64,000 nt of DNA. It comes from Cavenderia fasciculata (taxonomy: Eukaryota > Evosea > Eumycetozoa > Acytosteliales > Cavenderiaceae). The translations under genes were made by a program, and so were the position numbers. Below, in pieces: positions 1-10,684 of this stretch (its first letter is position 1; every line of letters starts with the position of its first letter). The notes under the pieces are model-generated. The model ran no database searches, was not told the origin of the DNA, and saw nothing but the letters and a program-made list of their open reading frames with translations. The DNA is taken from positions 372,001-436,000 of the forward strand of contig NW_004457639.1 in the NCBI RefSeq assembly GCF_000203815.1. The letters run 5' to 3'.

Positions 1-2
1 CT

Positions 3-1080
3 TTTACAACTACTTCTCCCAACTATTTGGCACAATTCAAGGAGAACCTAGACTCACTCTACACACTCGAACAAAAGTTGGTCAAATCTGATGATGAAGA
101 AGAGAAATCACGTCTCTTTGAAGAGGATCAAATAGAGGCACAAGAGACATTGGCAGTAATGGCATCACAACCATTCAAAGAGATCTATCTAAAGAGTAAA
201 GATGATAACTCGTCATTTTGTATCTTTGACATTGAAACCAAGACACTACTAGAACACATCAACTTGGTCTTTAAACAGAAGCGTGAACGTGGACAACTCG
301 TATCATTCCAACGTCGTTACATTTACATGTTTGGTGGTAGAGGTAAAGGTTCAGAGTCTACTTGGGAACGTTTCAACGTTGAAAAACAGATAATCGATCA
401 GGATGGTGAATTGGGTCACGTTCAAGGTGAATGGATTGTCACTTGTACAGATAACCTAAGATATATCTACCTCTTATCAACTGTCAATAGAGATGGGATG
501 ATTGAAAGGTTCGATACACAGACAGAGAAATTTGAAACACTCGGAAAGGTATTATACCTTCCATCGGGTGGTACTACCCAAGGTTTCTCATTTCTCTATT
601 ATTTTAATGGCTCGATTCTAATTAAACATGAAGATGTCAAATACATGGAATCATTTGATTTAAAAACAAAGAAATCTTCAATCTATCATAAATCAACTGA
701 TAAACCTTTTAGATGTTCAAGTCAAGTACGAAAGAAAATAGAATCAAAATAGAATCAAAATAGATTTAATTGATATTAATATTAATTTTACAAATTTGTA
801 GGGAGTATTTGATGAAAAACAATATATTTATACGTATGGATATACAAACAAGGTATTACAAAGATTTGATATTAATACTAGAATGGTAGAGACTGTGTAT
901 TCAGATCCAACAAATGTTCATTGTTTCAATACACATCCATTTATTTATTGTCAAGCTACCAATACCATTTATTTTGCAACTAGAAAATCAATTAGAAGTT
1001 ATAACCTAACGACCAACCAATTTTCAATGCTCTATTCAACAACTGAAGATAAATTAAGTATCTATTGTTGTGGAATTTAA
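3..1080 (+). CDS. 3' part of a coiled-coil / beta-propeller protein (B-box-like family?)
   Basis: The frame is already open at the window edge, so the N-terminus lies upstream. Two exons are visible: 3-725 and 802-1080. The intron has a GTACGA donor at 726 and a TTTGTAG acceptor ending at 801, phase 0, and the protein ends at TAA 1078-1080. The start of the visible part is charged and helical (acidic EEEK/EED stretches), which suggests a coiled coil. The rest shows repeated short blocks of the type 'xxYIYxFGG', 'RYIYLLS', 'FLYYFNGS' and 'YIYTYGY', each followed by a phrase like 'ERFDTQT' or 'QRFDINT'. That is the pattern of a kelch-like beta-propeller. Dictyostelids have many B-box/coiled-coil proteins with such a C-terminal propeller, and that assignment is an inference because no B-box is visible here. 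The function is unknown. Confidence 0.6.
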
Positions 1081-1203
1081 AAACAAAATAACAAACAACA
1101 AATAACTTAACTTGTCATTGGTCATTGTTGTTGTTGTTTGTTGCTGTACATTTACATAAATAAACCATTTACACACAAAAAAATGTGTTGTATTATATAA
1201 CTT

Positions 1204-2372
1204 TTACTTTTCATCTACTCTTGATTTAATTATTTGAATACAGGGTTGTTGTGTTGGTGCTTGTATCCAAGTTCCACAACTACAAGCACTTCCAGTTATA
1301 TTCCATGATCCAAGTTTCTCTTTACAAACTTTGCAAACAACCTTTCCATTTGAAATTTGGTCACCATCATCTGTTAAAATGGTTATATTGATTGATGGAA
1401 TTGATACTTCTTTAATAAAATATGATGTACATGATGTTGTAGTAGATTGTTGTTGTTCTGATGATTGATGATATTGTATCTTTCTATTATTTTGATTTGA
1501 TTGATTTCTTTTAGTTGGTTTGTTGTTAGAATTATAACCTTGACCAACTATATGATAATCCAAATCCATATCAAAGAATATAAGAGTTGAACATTTCTTA
1601 CAACAATATTTTGTATCTCTCAGAGGTTCTTCCTCTTTGCTATCTTCCAACAATAATTGATCTTCTTTTAGTTTGGTTTCAAGTTGTTGTTCATAATATT
1701 TATCCTTTTCAATTCTTTTTTGGTTTCCAGTTAATGTTGTAGGTGTCGTTGTAGATGTAGTAGTTATAGTTGTATTCATTAATCTTGGATGTTGTTTCTT
1801 TTTCAATCTATTTGATTGTTGCCTTGAAAGTTGTAATTCATATTCCAATAGTTGTTTGATGAACCCATTGTTTGGATAAATGACACGTCTCTGATTGAGT
1901 ACAAATGCATAGGCTTCTTCAAAACCGATTGATTGTTTTCTCATTAGATAGGCAATTGATATGGTAGCAGATCTAGATACACCAGCAAAACAATGAACAA
2001 ATACAGTTGAATCAGTCTCTTCATTTCTTCCTTGTTCAATAAACTCAAATGTATCTTCAAAGTGTTGTTTAATATTTGCATTCTCCATATCCATAATATC
2101 AATTATTTTAAATTTAAAGTCCTATATATATCAATCCAAATGTTAGTCACTGATAATCATAGTACTATTAGTTGTATATTTGTATTTATATATATATTTA
2201 CATTGATAACATCATATTTTGGTCTAAAATCATTGATAGCTGATAGTATATGGGTTACCTTTAACTGCTTTAATAGGTTCTTCTTTCCCAACAACATATC
2301 AACAGATCCCAAATAGAATCTTGGTAATATTTGATGTATATCTTCATCATTATCTATAATGTTATTATTCAT
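1204..2372 (-). CDS. yvh1: Yvh1/DUSP12-type dual-specificity phosphatase
   Basis: Two exons: 2372-2202 and 2121-1204, phase 0, with a GTAAAT donor and a TATATAG acceptor. The product is 362 aa. The N-terminal half is a dual-specificity phosphatase fold: 'ILPRFYLGSVD' near residue 15 and the P-loop HCFAGVSRS, which fits HCx5R with catalytic Cys and Arg present. The C-terminal half has the cysteine pattern of the Yvh1/DUSP12 zinc domain: a CKKC pair, CTSYF, CKVCKEKLGSW, then CSCGTW and a closing 'KSRVD'. In other eukaryotes this family helps release Mrt4 during 60S ribosome maturation. A low-complexity Asn/Gln/Thr linker separates the two cysteine clusters, as is common in dictyostelids. The gene is divergent from cyclin L and shares a short promoter region with it. 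Confidence 0.9.
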
Positions 2373-2520
2373 TGTAAAAAAAAAATGATTAAAAAAAAGA
2401 GAGTGTTCAGCTGTTGGTTCTACATTTCAGGTACTCTACAATTTATATTTATAGTTTTTAGTTTGAGAAAGCAGATAGAAAGAAGAATTTATTCGTATAT
2501 CTATCTATCTGTATGAATGA
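2373..2520. promoter_or_regulatory. Short divergent intergenic region (yvh1 / cyclin L)
   Basis: 148 bp separates the yvh1 start codon from the cyclin L start. It contains oligo-A and oligo-T runs of the kind found just upstream of dictyostelid genes. An out-of-frame ATG at 2514 opens a 16-codon frame that overlaps the cyclin L start. No specific factor site is recognised. Confidence 0.4.
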
Positions 2521-3431
2521 ATGGTTGAAAGCAGTAATCTATACTTTACCAATGAAGAAATAATAGACTCACCTTCTAAAAGAGATGGTATAGACCCTTT
2601 GGTAGAAGATAATCTAAGACGATACGGTGCTGACATTATTCAAGAGGCTGGTGTATTATTGAAACTGTATGTAGGCAAATAAAGATAGATAGAGAGTAGA
2701 TATATTTATATGAACAATGCAGATATACTAACAAAGATGATTATTTAGTCCACAGATATCAATAGTTACATCACAAGCTATCTTTCATAGATTCTATTGT
2801 AGAAAGTCATTTAAAGAACATGATGTACATGTATGTTAATAAGAAGAAACGGAATAGATAGATTAGATAGATTGATTGACACCTTTTTTTTTTTAATTAG
2901 CTAATATGTATGGGAGTAATATTTGTATCATGTAAATATACAGAATCACTTAGAGGATTGAGAGCAGTGGTGAATGTATTCAACTATATACAACAGAAAC
3001 GAGAAAAGAAGACTATAGAGTTTTTGGATACCAATCAACAAAGGTATTGGGATTTGAAACATGAAGTGATCGAGGCAGAGTTGACACTACTCAAAGAGTT
3101 TGGATTCATGATGTCGGTTGAACCTCCTCACAAGTACATACTCAGCTACATGAAGTTGTTGGACCGATCCAACGAGCTAGCACAAAAGGCATGGAATTTC
3201 TTAAACGATAGTATGCGTACGACACTGTGCGTCCAGTACAAACCAGAATCGATATCGGCTGCTGCCATCTTTATGGCTGCTCGTATGCTAAAGGTTAAAC
3301 TTCCCGAACATCCCTATGCATGGTGGGAAATATTCGATACAACACATGATGAAATAGAATCAATCTCTTTTGATATTTATAATCTCTACACTAAACCAAA
3401 ACCATATTATATTCCAATTGATAAATTATAG
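2521..3431 (+). CDS. Cyclin L (transcription/splicing CDK cyclin)
   Basis: Three exons: 2521-2666, 2749-2830 and 2901-3431. The introns have GTATGT donors, and the frame is continuous across both junctions. The product is 252 aa. The opening 'SPSKRDGIDP' followed by 'AGVLLKLPQ' matches the cyclin L signature (human: 'TPSLLDGLDP...GILLRLPQ'). The cyclin box follows, with 'FHRFYCRKSFKEHD' and 'CKYTESLRGLRAVVNVF' replacing the usual 'ASKIEEAPRRIRDVINVF'. The second cyclin fold includes 'AAAIFMAARMLKVKLPE'. Cyclin L partners CDK10/11-type kinases in mRNA processing. The long C-terminal Arg/Ser tail of animal cyclin L is absent. Start choice: the ATG at 2521 gives the conserved N-terminus, and the ATG at 2514 is out of frame. 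Confidence 0.88.
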
Positions 3432-3733
3432 ATAGAAATAATATAATTTTAAACACTCCCTTTTCCAATCAACCAATCAACCAACCAACCAACCAACCAA
3501 CAATATTACTATAATAGAATAAACTAATTATTAAATAATTAATTGTAAATAAACCAATAATAATAATAATAATAATATTAATACCAAGTACTATACCAAC
3601 TAATATTTCAAGTCTCAAAAAAGGGGGTTCTTCCACCCCAACCTTTAATATATAAATATTAATATTAATATGCAAAGAATCCAAACTTAATTTATACATT
3701 TATATTTCTCTCTCTCTCTCTCTCTTTCTCTCT
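3432..3733. other. Gene-free gap with simple repeats
   Basis: This 302-bp stretch lies between cyclin L and the next plus-strand gene. It holds a (CAAC)-rich tract near 3470-3500, an AAT-trinucleotide tract near 3557-3575 and a (TC)n tract at about 3707-3732 running up to the next start codon. No gene is supported. A minus-strand open frame here is low complexity and looks spurious. Confidence 0.5.
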
Positions 3734-4426
3734 ATGAATTTTACAGATCAACAACTTTTTGAAGTATCGAAAGATTTCAAGATAACATGTTATACACCAA
3801 GATCAGTGTCGATGGTTGATGTTTCCAAGGTTTGTTTTTCAAATAAATCATCAACCTCTACTACTCAATGGGCTATCTTATCACAGTCATTTATCTTTCC
3901 AAATATGTTTACTACTCAAAATCCACTCCAAGTAACCTGTCAAAGTCAATCAATGTATGGAATAGATTTTTCAAACAAATATAAATTTGATATTGGTCAA
4001 ACTCTATTCAATCCAATTGATATTTCCAAAATTGCAAACAACTTGATTCAATTATTTGGTATGTAGATAGAATAGTTAAAAGTAAAAAAATAGTTCCAAA
4101 GAATAATTAAATTAACTAATTTTTTTTTTTGAAAAGGTACACATCAAAAAGTATTTTTAAATTGTCATTATTTTATCAATTGTCTTTTAAAAGCAATATG
4201 TGAACCTGGATACAAACAAATTGAAATATCCCAAGATACTCTTCAAAAAGTTATGTTTGGTAAATTGTTTTGTCCACCAACATCTAAAAACTCTGCTCAA
4301 CTAGATGAATCAGATCAAACCATCTTGAAAATCATTGGTTCATACAATGCTAAATCAAAAAAGTGTATTGTAGATCAAAAAGAAAAGGAAAGAGATAAAA
4401 AAGAAATACTATGTCAAATATTGTAA
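3734..4426 (+). CDS. Unknown 204-aa protein with an 'NC-x-x-F' motif
   Basis: Two exons: 3734-4058 and 4137-4426. The intron runs from a GTATGT donor at 4059 to a GAAAAG acceptor ending at 4136, phase 1. The predicted protein is 204 aa. It has no signal peptide and no membrane segment. I do not recognise the family. Just after the junction it reads 'KVFLNCHYFINCLLKAI', which recalls the 'NNCQxFxxxLL' motif of LRAT/NlpC-P60-like papain-fold proteins common in dictyostelids. The preceding 'YKFDIGQTLFNP' could be the strand before the motif. This resemblance is only a hint. The C-terminus is Lys/Glu-rich and probably disordered. The ATG at 3734 follows a (TC)n tract, and RCL1 lies downstream on the same strand. 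Confidence 0.6.
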
Positions 4427-4609
4427 ATAATTAAATGGGTTGATTGATAGTCAATAGTAAAATTAATGAGAGTTTGTCGGCTCGTTCGTTTTTTTTTTTT
4501 TTTAATTATTATTTTTATATCACCATTTTATCATATTAGTATTATTGTCGTCTTCTCTCTCTCTATCTATCGTATCTATCGTATCAATCTATTTATATAT
4601 ATAATAATA

Positions 4610-5769
4610 ATGTTAAAAGTACAAGGATCAAAACAATTTAGACAAAGAATAGTATGCTCATTGTTGAGTGGTAGAGCAGTCAAGATTACAAATATTAGAG
4701 ATGAAGATGAAAGACCAGGTCTTGCAGACTATGAAGCATCGTTTCTCAGATTGATAGACAAGATGACAAATGGAACACGTATAGAGATTAACAATACAGG
4801 TACAATGGTCACCTTTCACCCGGGTGTCTTGACGGGAGGCAAGTTGCAACACGACTGTCCGACCAGCAGAGCCATCGGTTACTTTGTAGAGGCAGTTGTC
4901 TGCATCGCCCCCTTTTCCAAAGCACCTGTCGACATTGCATTTACAGGTCTCACCAACAATGACATTGATCTGACCATCGACACTATCCGTACCACTACAC
5001 TACCCATCATACGTAAATTCCTCGGTGGTGAGGAAGGCGACACCTCATCACTCTCTATTAAAATAGTCAAGCGTGGTGCACCTCCATCGGGTGGTGGTTT
5101 GGTCTATTTCAAGTGTCCGATTGTACAACAACTCAAACCACTTCAAATGGTGGACGAAGGAAAAATCAGACGTATTCGTGGTATCTCTTATGCTACACGT
5201 GTCTCTCCCGCCATCCCAAATAGAGTACTCGATAGTGCAAAGGGTATCCTTCTCCAATTTACTCCAGATGTTTATATTTCAAGTGATATTTATAAAGGTG
5301 CTGAAGCTGGTTCGTAAGTACAAACAAAAAAACAATGTAATATATAATATTGGTTGATTTGTTTATTGATTGATTTCTTTATTTTTTTAGATCACCAGGA
5401 TATGGATTAACATTGGTAGCAGAAACAACAACTGGATGTTGTTTATCGGCGGAATGTATGGCAAGTGAAGGAGAGATCCCAGAGGATTTGGGACAACGTA
5501 CAGCCAATTTATTGTTGGAAGAGATTTTGAATGGTGGATGTATAGATAGCAACAATCAAAGTTTGGCATTATTATTTATGATCCTTTGTCCAGAGGATGT
5601 CTCAAAGGTCCGTTTGGGAAGACTCACACCATACACTATCGAATATATCAGACATCTCAAGGAATTCTTTGGCGTTACTTTCAAGATTGAAGCAGATGAC
5701 GAAACTAAAACTATCATTTTCACTTGTCTTGGTATTGGTTATAAGAATTTGGCAAGACGTACTTTCTAA
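4610..5769 (+). CDS. rcl1: RNA 3'-terminal phosphate cyclase-like protein RCL1
   Basis: Two exons: 4610-5313 and 5391-5769, phase 2, with a GTAAGT donor and a TTTTTTTAG acceptor. The product is 360 aa, the usual length for RCL1. It starts 'MLKVQGSKQFRQRIVCSLLS', as in eukaryotic RCL1. Family blocks include 'HDCPTSRAIGYFVE', 'TGLTNNDIDLTIDTIR', 'RGAPPSGGGLVYFKCP', 'IRRIRGISYATRVSP' and 'SPGYGLTLVAETTTG'. RCL1 is a catalytically inactive cyclase relative that works with Bms1 in the small-subunit processome, in the nucleolus, during 18S rRNA processing. The frame is open further upstream (from 4466), but that sequence is a T-rich leader, and the ATG at 4610 gives the conserved N-terminus. Confidence 0.95.
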
Positions 5770-6207
5770 AAGAAAGAAAGAAAGAAAATCTTATCTTATC
5801 ATATTGTACAATACAATATCATATCATATTCTCTATTAAAAAATAAATCAAAAAAAAAAGAAATAGGAAAACAAAAACAAAAAAGAGATTGGGGAAAAGA
5901 TTATTTATTGTTATAAATGTTATAAAATTATATATATGTATATGTTGTATGTATGATGGTATATTTTGCGCATTTTTGAATTCCACTATGAGAAAAGTTA
6001 TAAATATAAATATATATGGTTTGATAGTGATTGGATGGGATGGGATGGGATGGTTTGATTAATTCAATTATTGGATGAATAGTCTAGGGTGATTTAAATT
6101 ATTATTAATTATTATTATTATTATTTGATTTGGTGTTAGTAGTAGTATTATATTATTATTATATGGTTTGTGGTAATAAGAGGTAATAATAGTAGTTGAT
6201 GTGAAAA
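5770..6207. other. Convergent intergenic region
   Basis: About 440 bp lies between the convergent rcl1 and cdc34-like genes. It is AT-rich with ATTATT/TAGTAG simple tracts and a (GGGAT)n-like tract near 6035-6052 (repeats of 'gggatgggat'). It presumably holds both 3' UTRs and poly(A) signals (AATAAA-like 'aaaaataaat' near 5838). No gene is seen. Confidence 0.4.
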
Positions 6208-7141
6208 TTAATCATCATCATTATCAACATTATCATCATAATCTTCATCATCTTCATAATCATGATTATCTTCATCATCGTAGTCATAATCATCGTTGTG
6301 GTCATCGTCGTCGTATGCAGCATCATCGTAATCGTCATAAAAGTCCATTGGCTTATTCAACAACTTCATCTTTTCCACTTGTTTGGCTCTTTCTACTGGA
6401 TCAGAGTCTGGATGTGGAATGACAACATGTTGGGGTACCTTGAGATTGGCTTTTGCAATTAGCGTCTTTATACGTTTCTTGTATGCATCTTTTTCGTTTC
6501 GCCATTCAACCGATGCATCTACATTGGCCGGTGACGAAGTATTTGGTGCACTCAATAATGATATTACACTTAGTAGAATAGTTGTTACTGTCTGAGTAGG
6601 CAACCATCTTTCCTCTGGTAACTCCCCACTTGTCTCATCTTCCAATACTGGTGGATGTAAAATCGATATACAAACTCTTCCATCCAAATAAACTTAAATT
6701 ATTTAATAACAATAATAATAAAACTTTAGTAAAAGTCATTAAATCAATATTTATAGATTCACTTAATCTTACCATTAGGATGCCAAAACTCTGATGTAAA
6801 TGTTAATGTAGGAGGTGACATTGGATAATCCTGAGGGAATTTCATTAATATTTGAAATATTCCTCCATCACTATTAAAATGAAAAAGTTAATATCAATTC
6901 TACACAAGCTGGGAGTTTAATTTTACATACTAATCTGTTTCTTTTGGACCTTCAACATATGCTTTCCATTCAAATAGATTTTGATCAACCAATTCAAAAA
7001 ATACACCTTCTATTGGTTCTGATTGTATTTCTAAATTGAATCTTAAGAATTAATTCTCTACTATTCTATTATTCCATTGCATTGTTATACAATAAGTATT
7101 TACTTACTTTTGAATTGATTTTGTAATAATTTTGAAGCCAT
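6208..7141 (-). CDS. cdc34: Cdc34/UBE2R-type E2 ubiquitin-conjugating enzyme with acidic tail
   Basis: Four exons: 7141-7108, 7030-6931, 6870-6773 and 6692-6208. All junctions keep frame, and the product is 238 aa. The UBC core shows 'FEWKAYVEGP', 'PMSPPTLTF', 'HPN' and the catalytic cysteine in 'RVCISILHPP' (Cys about 85). The acidic insertion after the active site ('LEDETSGELPEERW') and 'ILLSVISLLSAPNT..SPANVDAS' are typical of Cdc34. After 'LKVP' and 'FYDDYDD' (human CDC34 has 'FYDDYYED') comes a very acidic Asp/Tyr/Asn tail of about 45 residues. In Cdc34 this tail binds the basic canyon of the SCF cullin. Role: E2 for SCF ubiquitin ligases in the cell cycle. UBE2G is the closest alternative but lacks this tail. 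Confidence 0.92.
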
Positions 7142-7581
7142 CAATTATCTCTTTTTTTTTTTTCTTTTTTAAAAAAAATGTTGTACAACTGATAATAATT
7201 AATAATAATTCTAAAGTTGGTTCTAATAAAAATAATAAGATCAAAAAAGATTGAATTACAAGTAAGAGAAGGAGGAAAAAGAAGAATAAAAAATTAATAC
7301 AAAATGAAATTAATTAATTTTAAAAGGAACACCGCTTTTTAAATTAAAATAATTCTAATTGGGTAGGGTAGTCCAAGAAGAGGAAGAGGAGTGATAATTA
7401 TATTTGGGATTGGATATCCCAACTTGGGACAAAGTGTGTTGCTTGAAAATAATAACCTTAAACAAACTTTCGTACTCTTCTCTCTCTCTATTCTACAACT
7501 TATTATAATATGGTTGATTGATTTGATGATTGATTTGATGATTGATGTTTGATGATTGATCAAATACCTACATTCTTTATT

Positions 7582-7612
<31 letters not shown>

Positions 7613-7669
7613 CTTTTCTTTTTAAATGACTATTCAATGTAGTTTATTTGGTTTCTTTGTTTGTCTGTT

Positions 7670-7700
<31 letters not shown>

Positions 7701-10684
7701 TTTTTTATTTATTTATAGTTGGGTTTTAGATTGGATTATAAACAATTGTGTAAAGAATGGATGGCTGGCTTATTGTTGTTGTTGTTTTGCTGCAGCAAAT
7801 ATTCATTAATTATGTGTTGTTGTGTAAATAAAATTAATACAAACAATCGTACGATTCACTAAATTTTTGTTGTGTTTTGGTTGGTGGTGAATGGACTACC
7901 ACACACACCTCACCGTAGAGTGACACCGTTAGAACGAATAGAGTCGACACCAACACACACTCTACAAATGGAAATGAATGTTGTTGTTCCTTTTTTCTCT
8001 CTCTCTTTCTATTTCCATCCAGGTGCACACTATACGACACTCCAAACCAACATACCAATCATGTCGTCTTGATTGAACTACCTCCAACATACAGTCAGTA
8101 AGTCAGTGAGTGATCTTCTATTTTAATCTATTCTTGACTGATTTGTTTGTTTTTATTTTTAATTTAAATCGATTGACCTTTTGATGCAACTAGATTGGTA
8201 TCTCTCTTATGTTCGACATCATCACGGACAATAAGAGAAGCCCTCAACAATCCCAAGTCCTCATTGATGTCAACCAGACCCCAGCTGGATAGATAATGTG
8301 AGCTCCTCCTTCCATGATAAAATTTTCTGACTTGACCATCTTCCAGATAAAACGGCCACCTTGTTGTAAAGGAGACGACTCATTACAGGATTGATGGAAA
8401 TGGACTGAAGGAAACTATCACAAGAGTTGACACCTTGGTAGGGAAAAGGTATATACATAGACCTTTCTTGAAATATACATATTTTCTATTTCTTTTTTTT
8501 TTTGTAATAGAATATAACGTGAAAGAAAGAAAGAAATAATTAAAGAGGAATTATTCTTTTTAACCCCCACCCTCCTTGTTTAATTTATGTGTCATTGAGT
8601 GATCTTTTATTCTCTACTGACCAATCAACAAACATTTACCATTCGTTCGTTTTCTTTTTTATTTTGATTGACCTTCTGATTACGAGATTGGGACGAATCG
8701 AAAGATAACGTAAAAATAGGGCTTGTTGGTCTACATGTCCTCCCTCTCCACATTATCGCAAAGAGACAATCGGATCTTTGTGGCGATCGACCAAATGCAA
8801 CCGCGAAGAGAAGGACCTTTTTTCGTTGTTTTTTTGAAGAGCAAAAAAAAAATTCAATTTTTTTTGCAAGGGAGATTCCAAGTTGGCTCGTCCTCTTGTG
8901 CTTGAACAGATTGTTGCACTCCCAAGTGAAAGAATAAGCTTATTCTCCCACCGTATTATTATTTATTATATTATTATTATTATTTCCCAACCATCATACA
9001 GAGTAGATTACTAGTAAATATCAATCAATCAATATCAATCAATCAATCATTCAACCAGATCTGGTTGTTGTACAAATAGAGATAGATAGGAATTTTTCTT
9101 TTGGTTTGTACTTTTTTTTTTTATTATCTTGTCGTCTTTGTTGTTGTTGTTGTTGTAGTTGTTGTTGTTGTATGTAGATAGTTCTCATCATTCAAGCAAC
9201 AGGTCCAACCAAACCATAAACTCTCAAAAACTATAGATTTTAGGGGTTTGGAAAAATATTACTAGATCAAAAGTCGAGAGTTATTTATAGAGAGAGAGAG
9301 AAAAGAAAAGAAGAGAAGAAGAATATATATATATATAGGTTAGTGATCAACATATATAGGCAAGTCCCAACCGATTAACTGTCCTCTAGTCAGTTGATCA
9401 ACTCGGACGGATATGGCGCAAACTAAACTACTCGTCCTAGTCAGAGTGTGAGTGATGTTCATCATTGTACGCAAACCATCTCCATAGCAAAATACTATTT
9501 CAAGAGGGTTAGCCAATCAATCAATCAATCAATCCCAAAAGAAGAGTCGACTTGGTAGTGTAGTCAGTTCACCTCTTGTTTTGTTGTTCTGCTAGCAGTG
9601 TATCACACCCACCGCAGTAGTTTTCAATCGCCTAACCCCAACCCCCGCCATCCATGCAATTCAATTTCGAGTGGTTTGGGTAACACAAACACCACTATCA
9701 TTTTTTCCAAACAAACAAGCATACAACCCTCGCCAACAGGAGGAGAGGATTTTGATCTTTCTCTCATCCTTGCCTACATCTCTCTCTGTTCTCCCCTCGT
9801 TTCCATCCCTTTTTTTTTTTTAATTATTTTCCTCTCTCTCTCTCTCTACTTTTGTCATTATATTATTATTATTATTGGTAGTAGTAATAGTAGTAGTCTT
9901 CTCTTCTCCTCTTTTTCCATTCTTTAAATTATTATTATTATGCATTACAGAGTAGATTAGTATATCATCGCGAGTAGAGATAATCCACAACAAACTAAAT
10001 TGATCAATCAACCAACCAACCAACCTATATCCAACCTGCAAACCTAATTTAAATCCATCCCCTCCTCAAGTGATAATAATACAAAAAAGAAGGAAGTTCA
10101 TCACTTTTTTTTTTTTTTTTATAATTTTTTTTTTCAAAAAGGAATCGTTATCTTTTTTTTGGTTGTTTACCTGCTCTTTGTTCTCTTTCCCTCCCGCTCT
10201 TTTAAAAGATTAATATACTCGACTCTATTGATTGGTTCATTTGATCAAATGAAATAGTAGTAGTAGTAGTAGTAGTATTCTTCGTCCATTCATTCATTCA
10301 TTCATCCACCCACACCACAATCTCTCAACAAGATCAAAATCTATACGATAACAAAACAGAATCATCATCATCAAATTTATTTATTTATTTATTAAATCAC
10401 AAGTGTTGTTTTTTTTTTTTTTTTTTATCTCTACAACCTTTTTTTCTTCTTGTTCACACAATCAATCAAATAGAAATAGAATTAGGTTTAATAATAATAA
10501 TAAATAATTGTTATTAATTATTTATTTTTTTCAACATTTTGTAAATAGCAGCCAAACAGAATAATAATTATACAACTAGCCACAAACCCTTTTCTCCCCT
10601 TTTTTAGAACAAACTAAAATCAACAACAATAAAAGCAACAAAAACAACAACAACCAAACAGATAGAAGGATAGATAATCAAGAA
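7142..10684. other. 3.5-kb gene-poor region upstream of the PP2A B55 gene
   Basis: This is the longest gap in the window. It consists of AT-rich filler with many simple tracts (TTTC, TTC, GTT, ATT, CAAT, TAG and oligo-T runs). Between them are islands of higher GC at roughly 7870-8060, 8180-8460, 8690-8920, 9370-9480 and 9590-9790. No island gives a convincing protein, tRNA or known structural RNA. Two islands begin with a related phrase: 'gtgagtgatcttctatttt...gattgaccttttgatg' near 8105-8190, and 'ttgagtgatcttttattct...gattgaccttctgatt' near 8595-8682. They may be a degenerate duplication. The region could be a large regulatory region or 5' leader of the B55 gene, or may hold unrecognised non-coding RNAs. 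Confidence 0.5.
7582..7699. repeat. TTTC and TTC microsatellites
   Basis: A (TTTC)n tract at about 7587-7613 is followed by a (TTC)n tract at about 7668-7699. They are pyrimidine-strand simple repeats within the gene-poor region. Confidence 0.8.

Noticed and set aside
4658-5257. Minus-strand frames within rcl1
   Set aside because: Antisense shadows of a conserved gene.
6201-6595. Plus-strand open frames rich in His/Val/Ile opposite the cdc34 tail
   Set aside because: They are antisense reflections of the GAT/GAC-rich acidic tail and have no family resemblance.
7834-8072. Overlapping open frames on both strands
   Set aside because: No recognisable domain, no splice or promoter context, and both strands are equally open over the same GC-richer island.
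8270-8905. Short frames at 8270-8458 (minus) and 8723-8905 (plus)
   Set aside because: Low support: no homologous motif recognised, and the composition changes abruptly across the frames.
9598-10041. Frames near 9600-10040
   Set aside because: Built from simple repeats (CT, ATT, CAAC); likely 5' leader or spacer sequence of the B55 gene.
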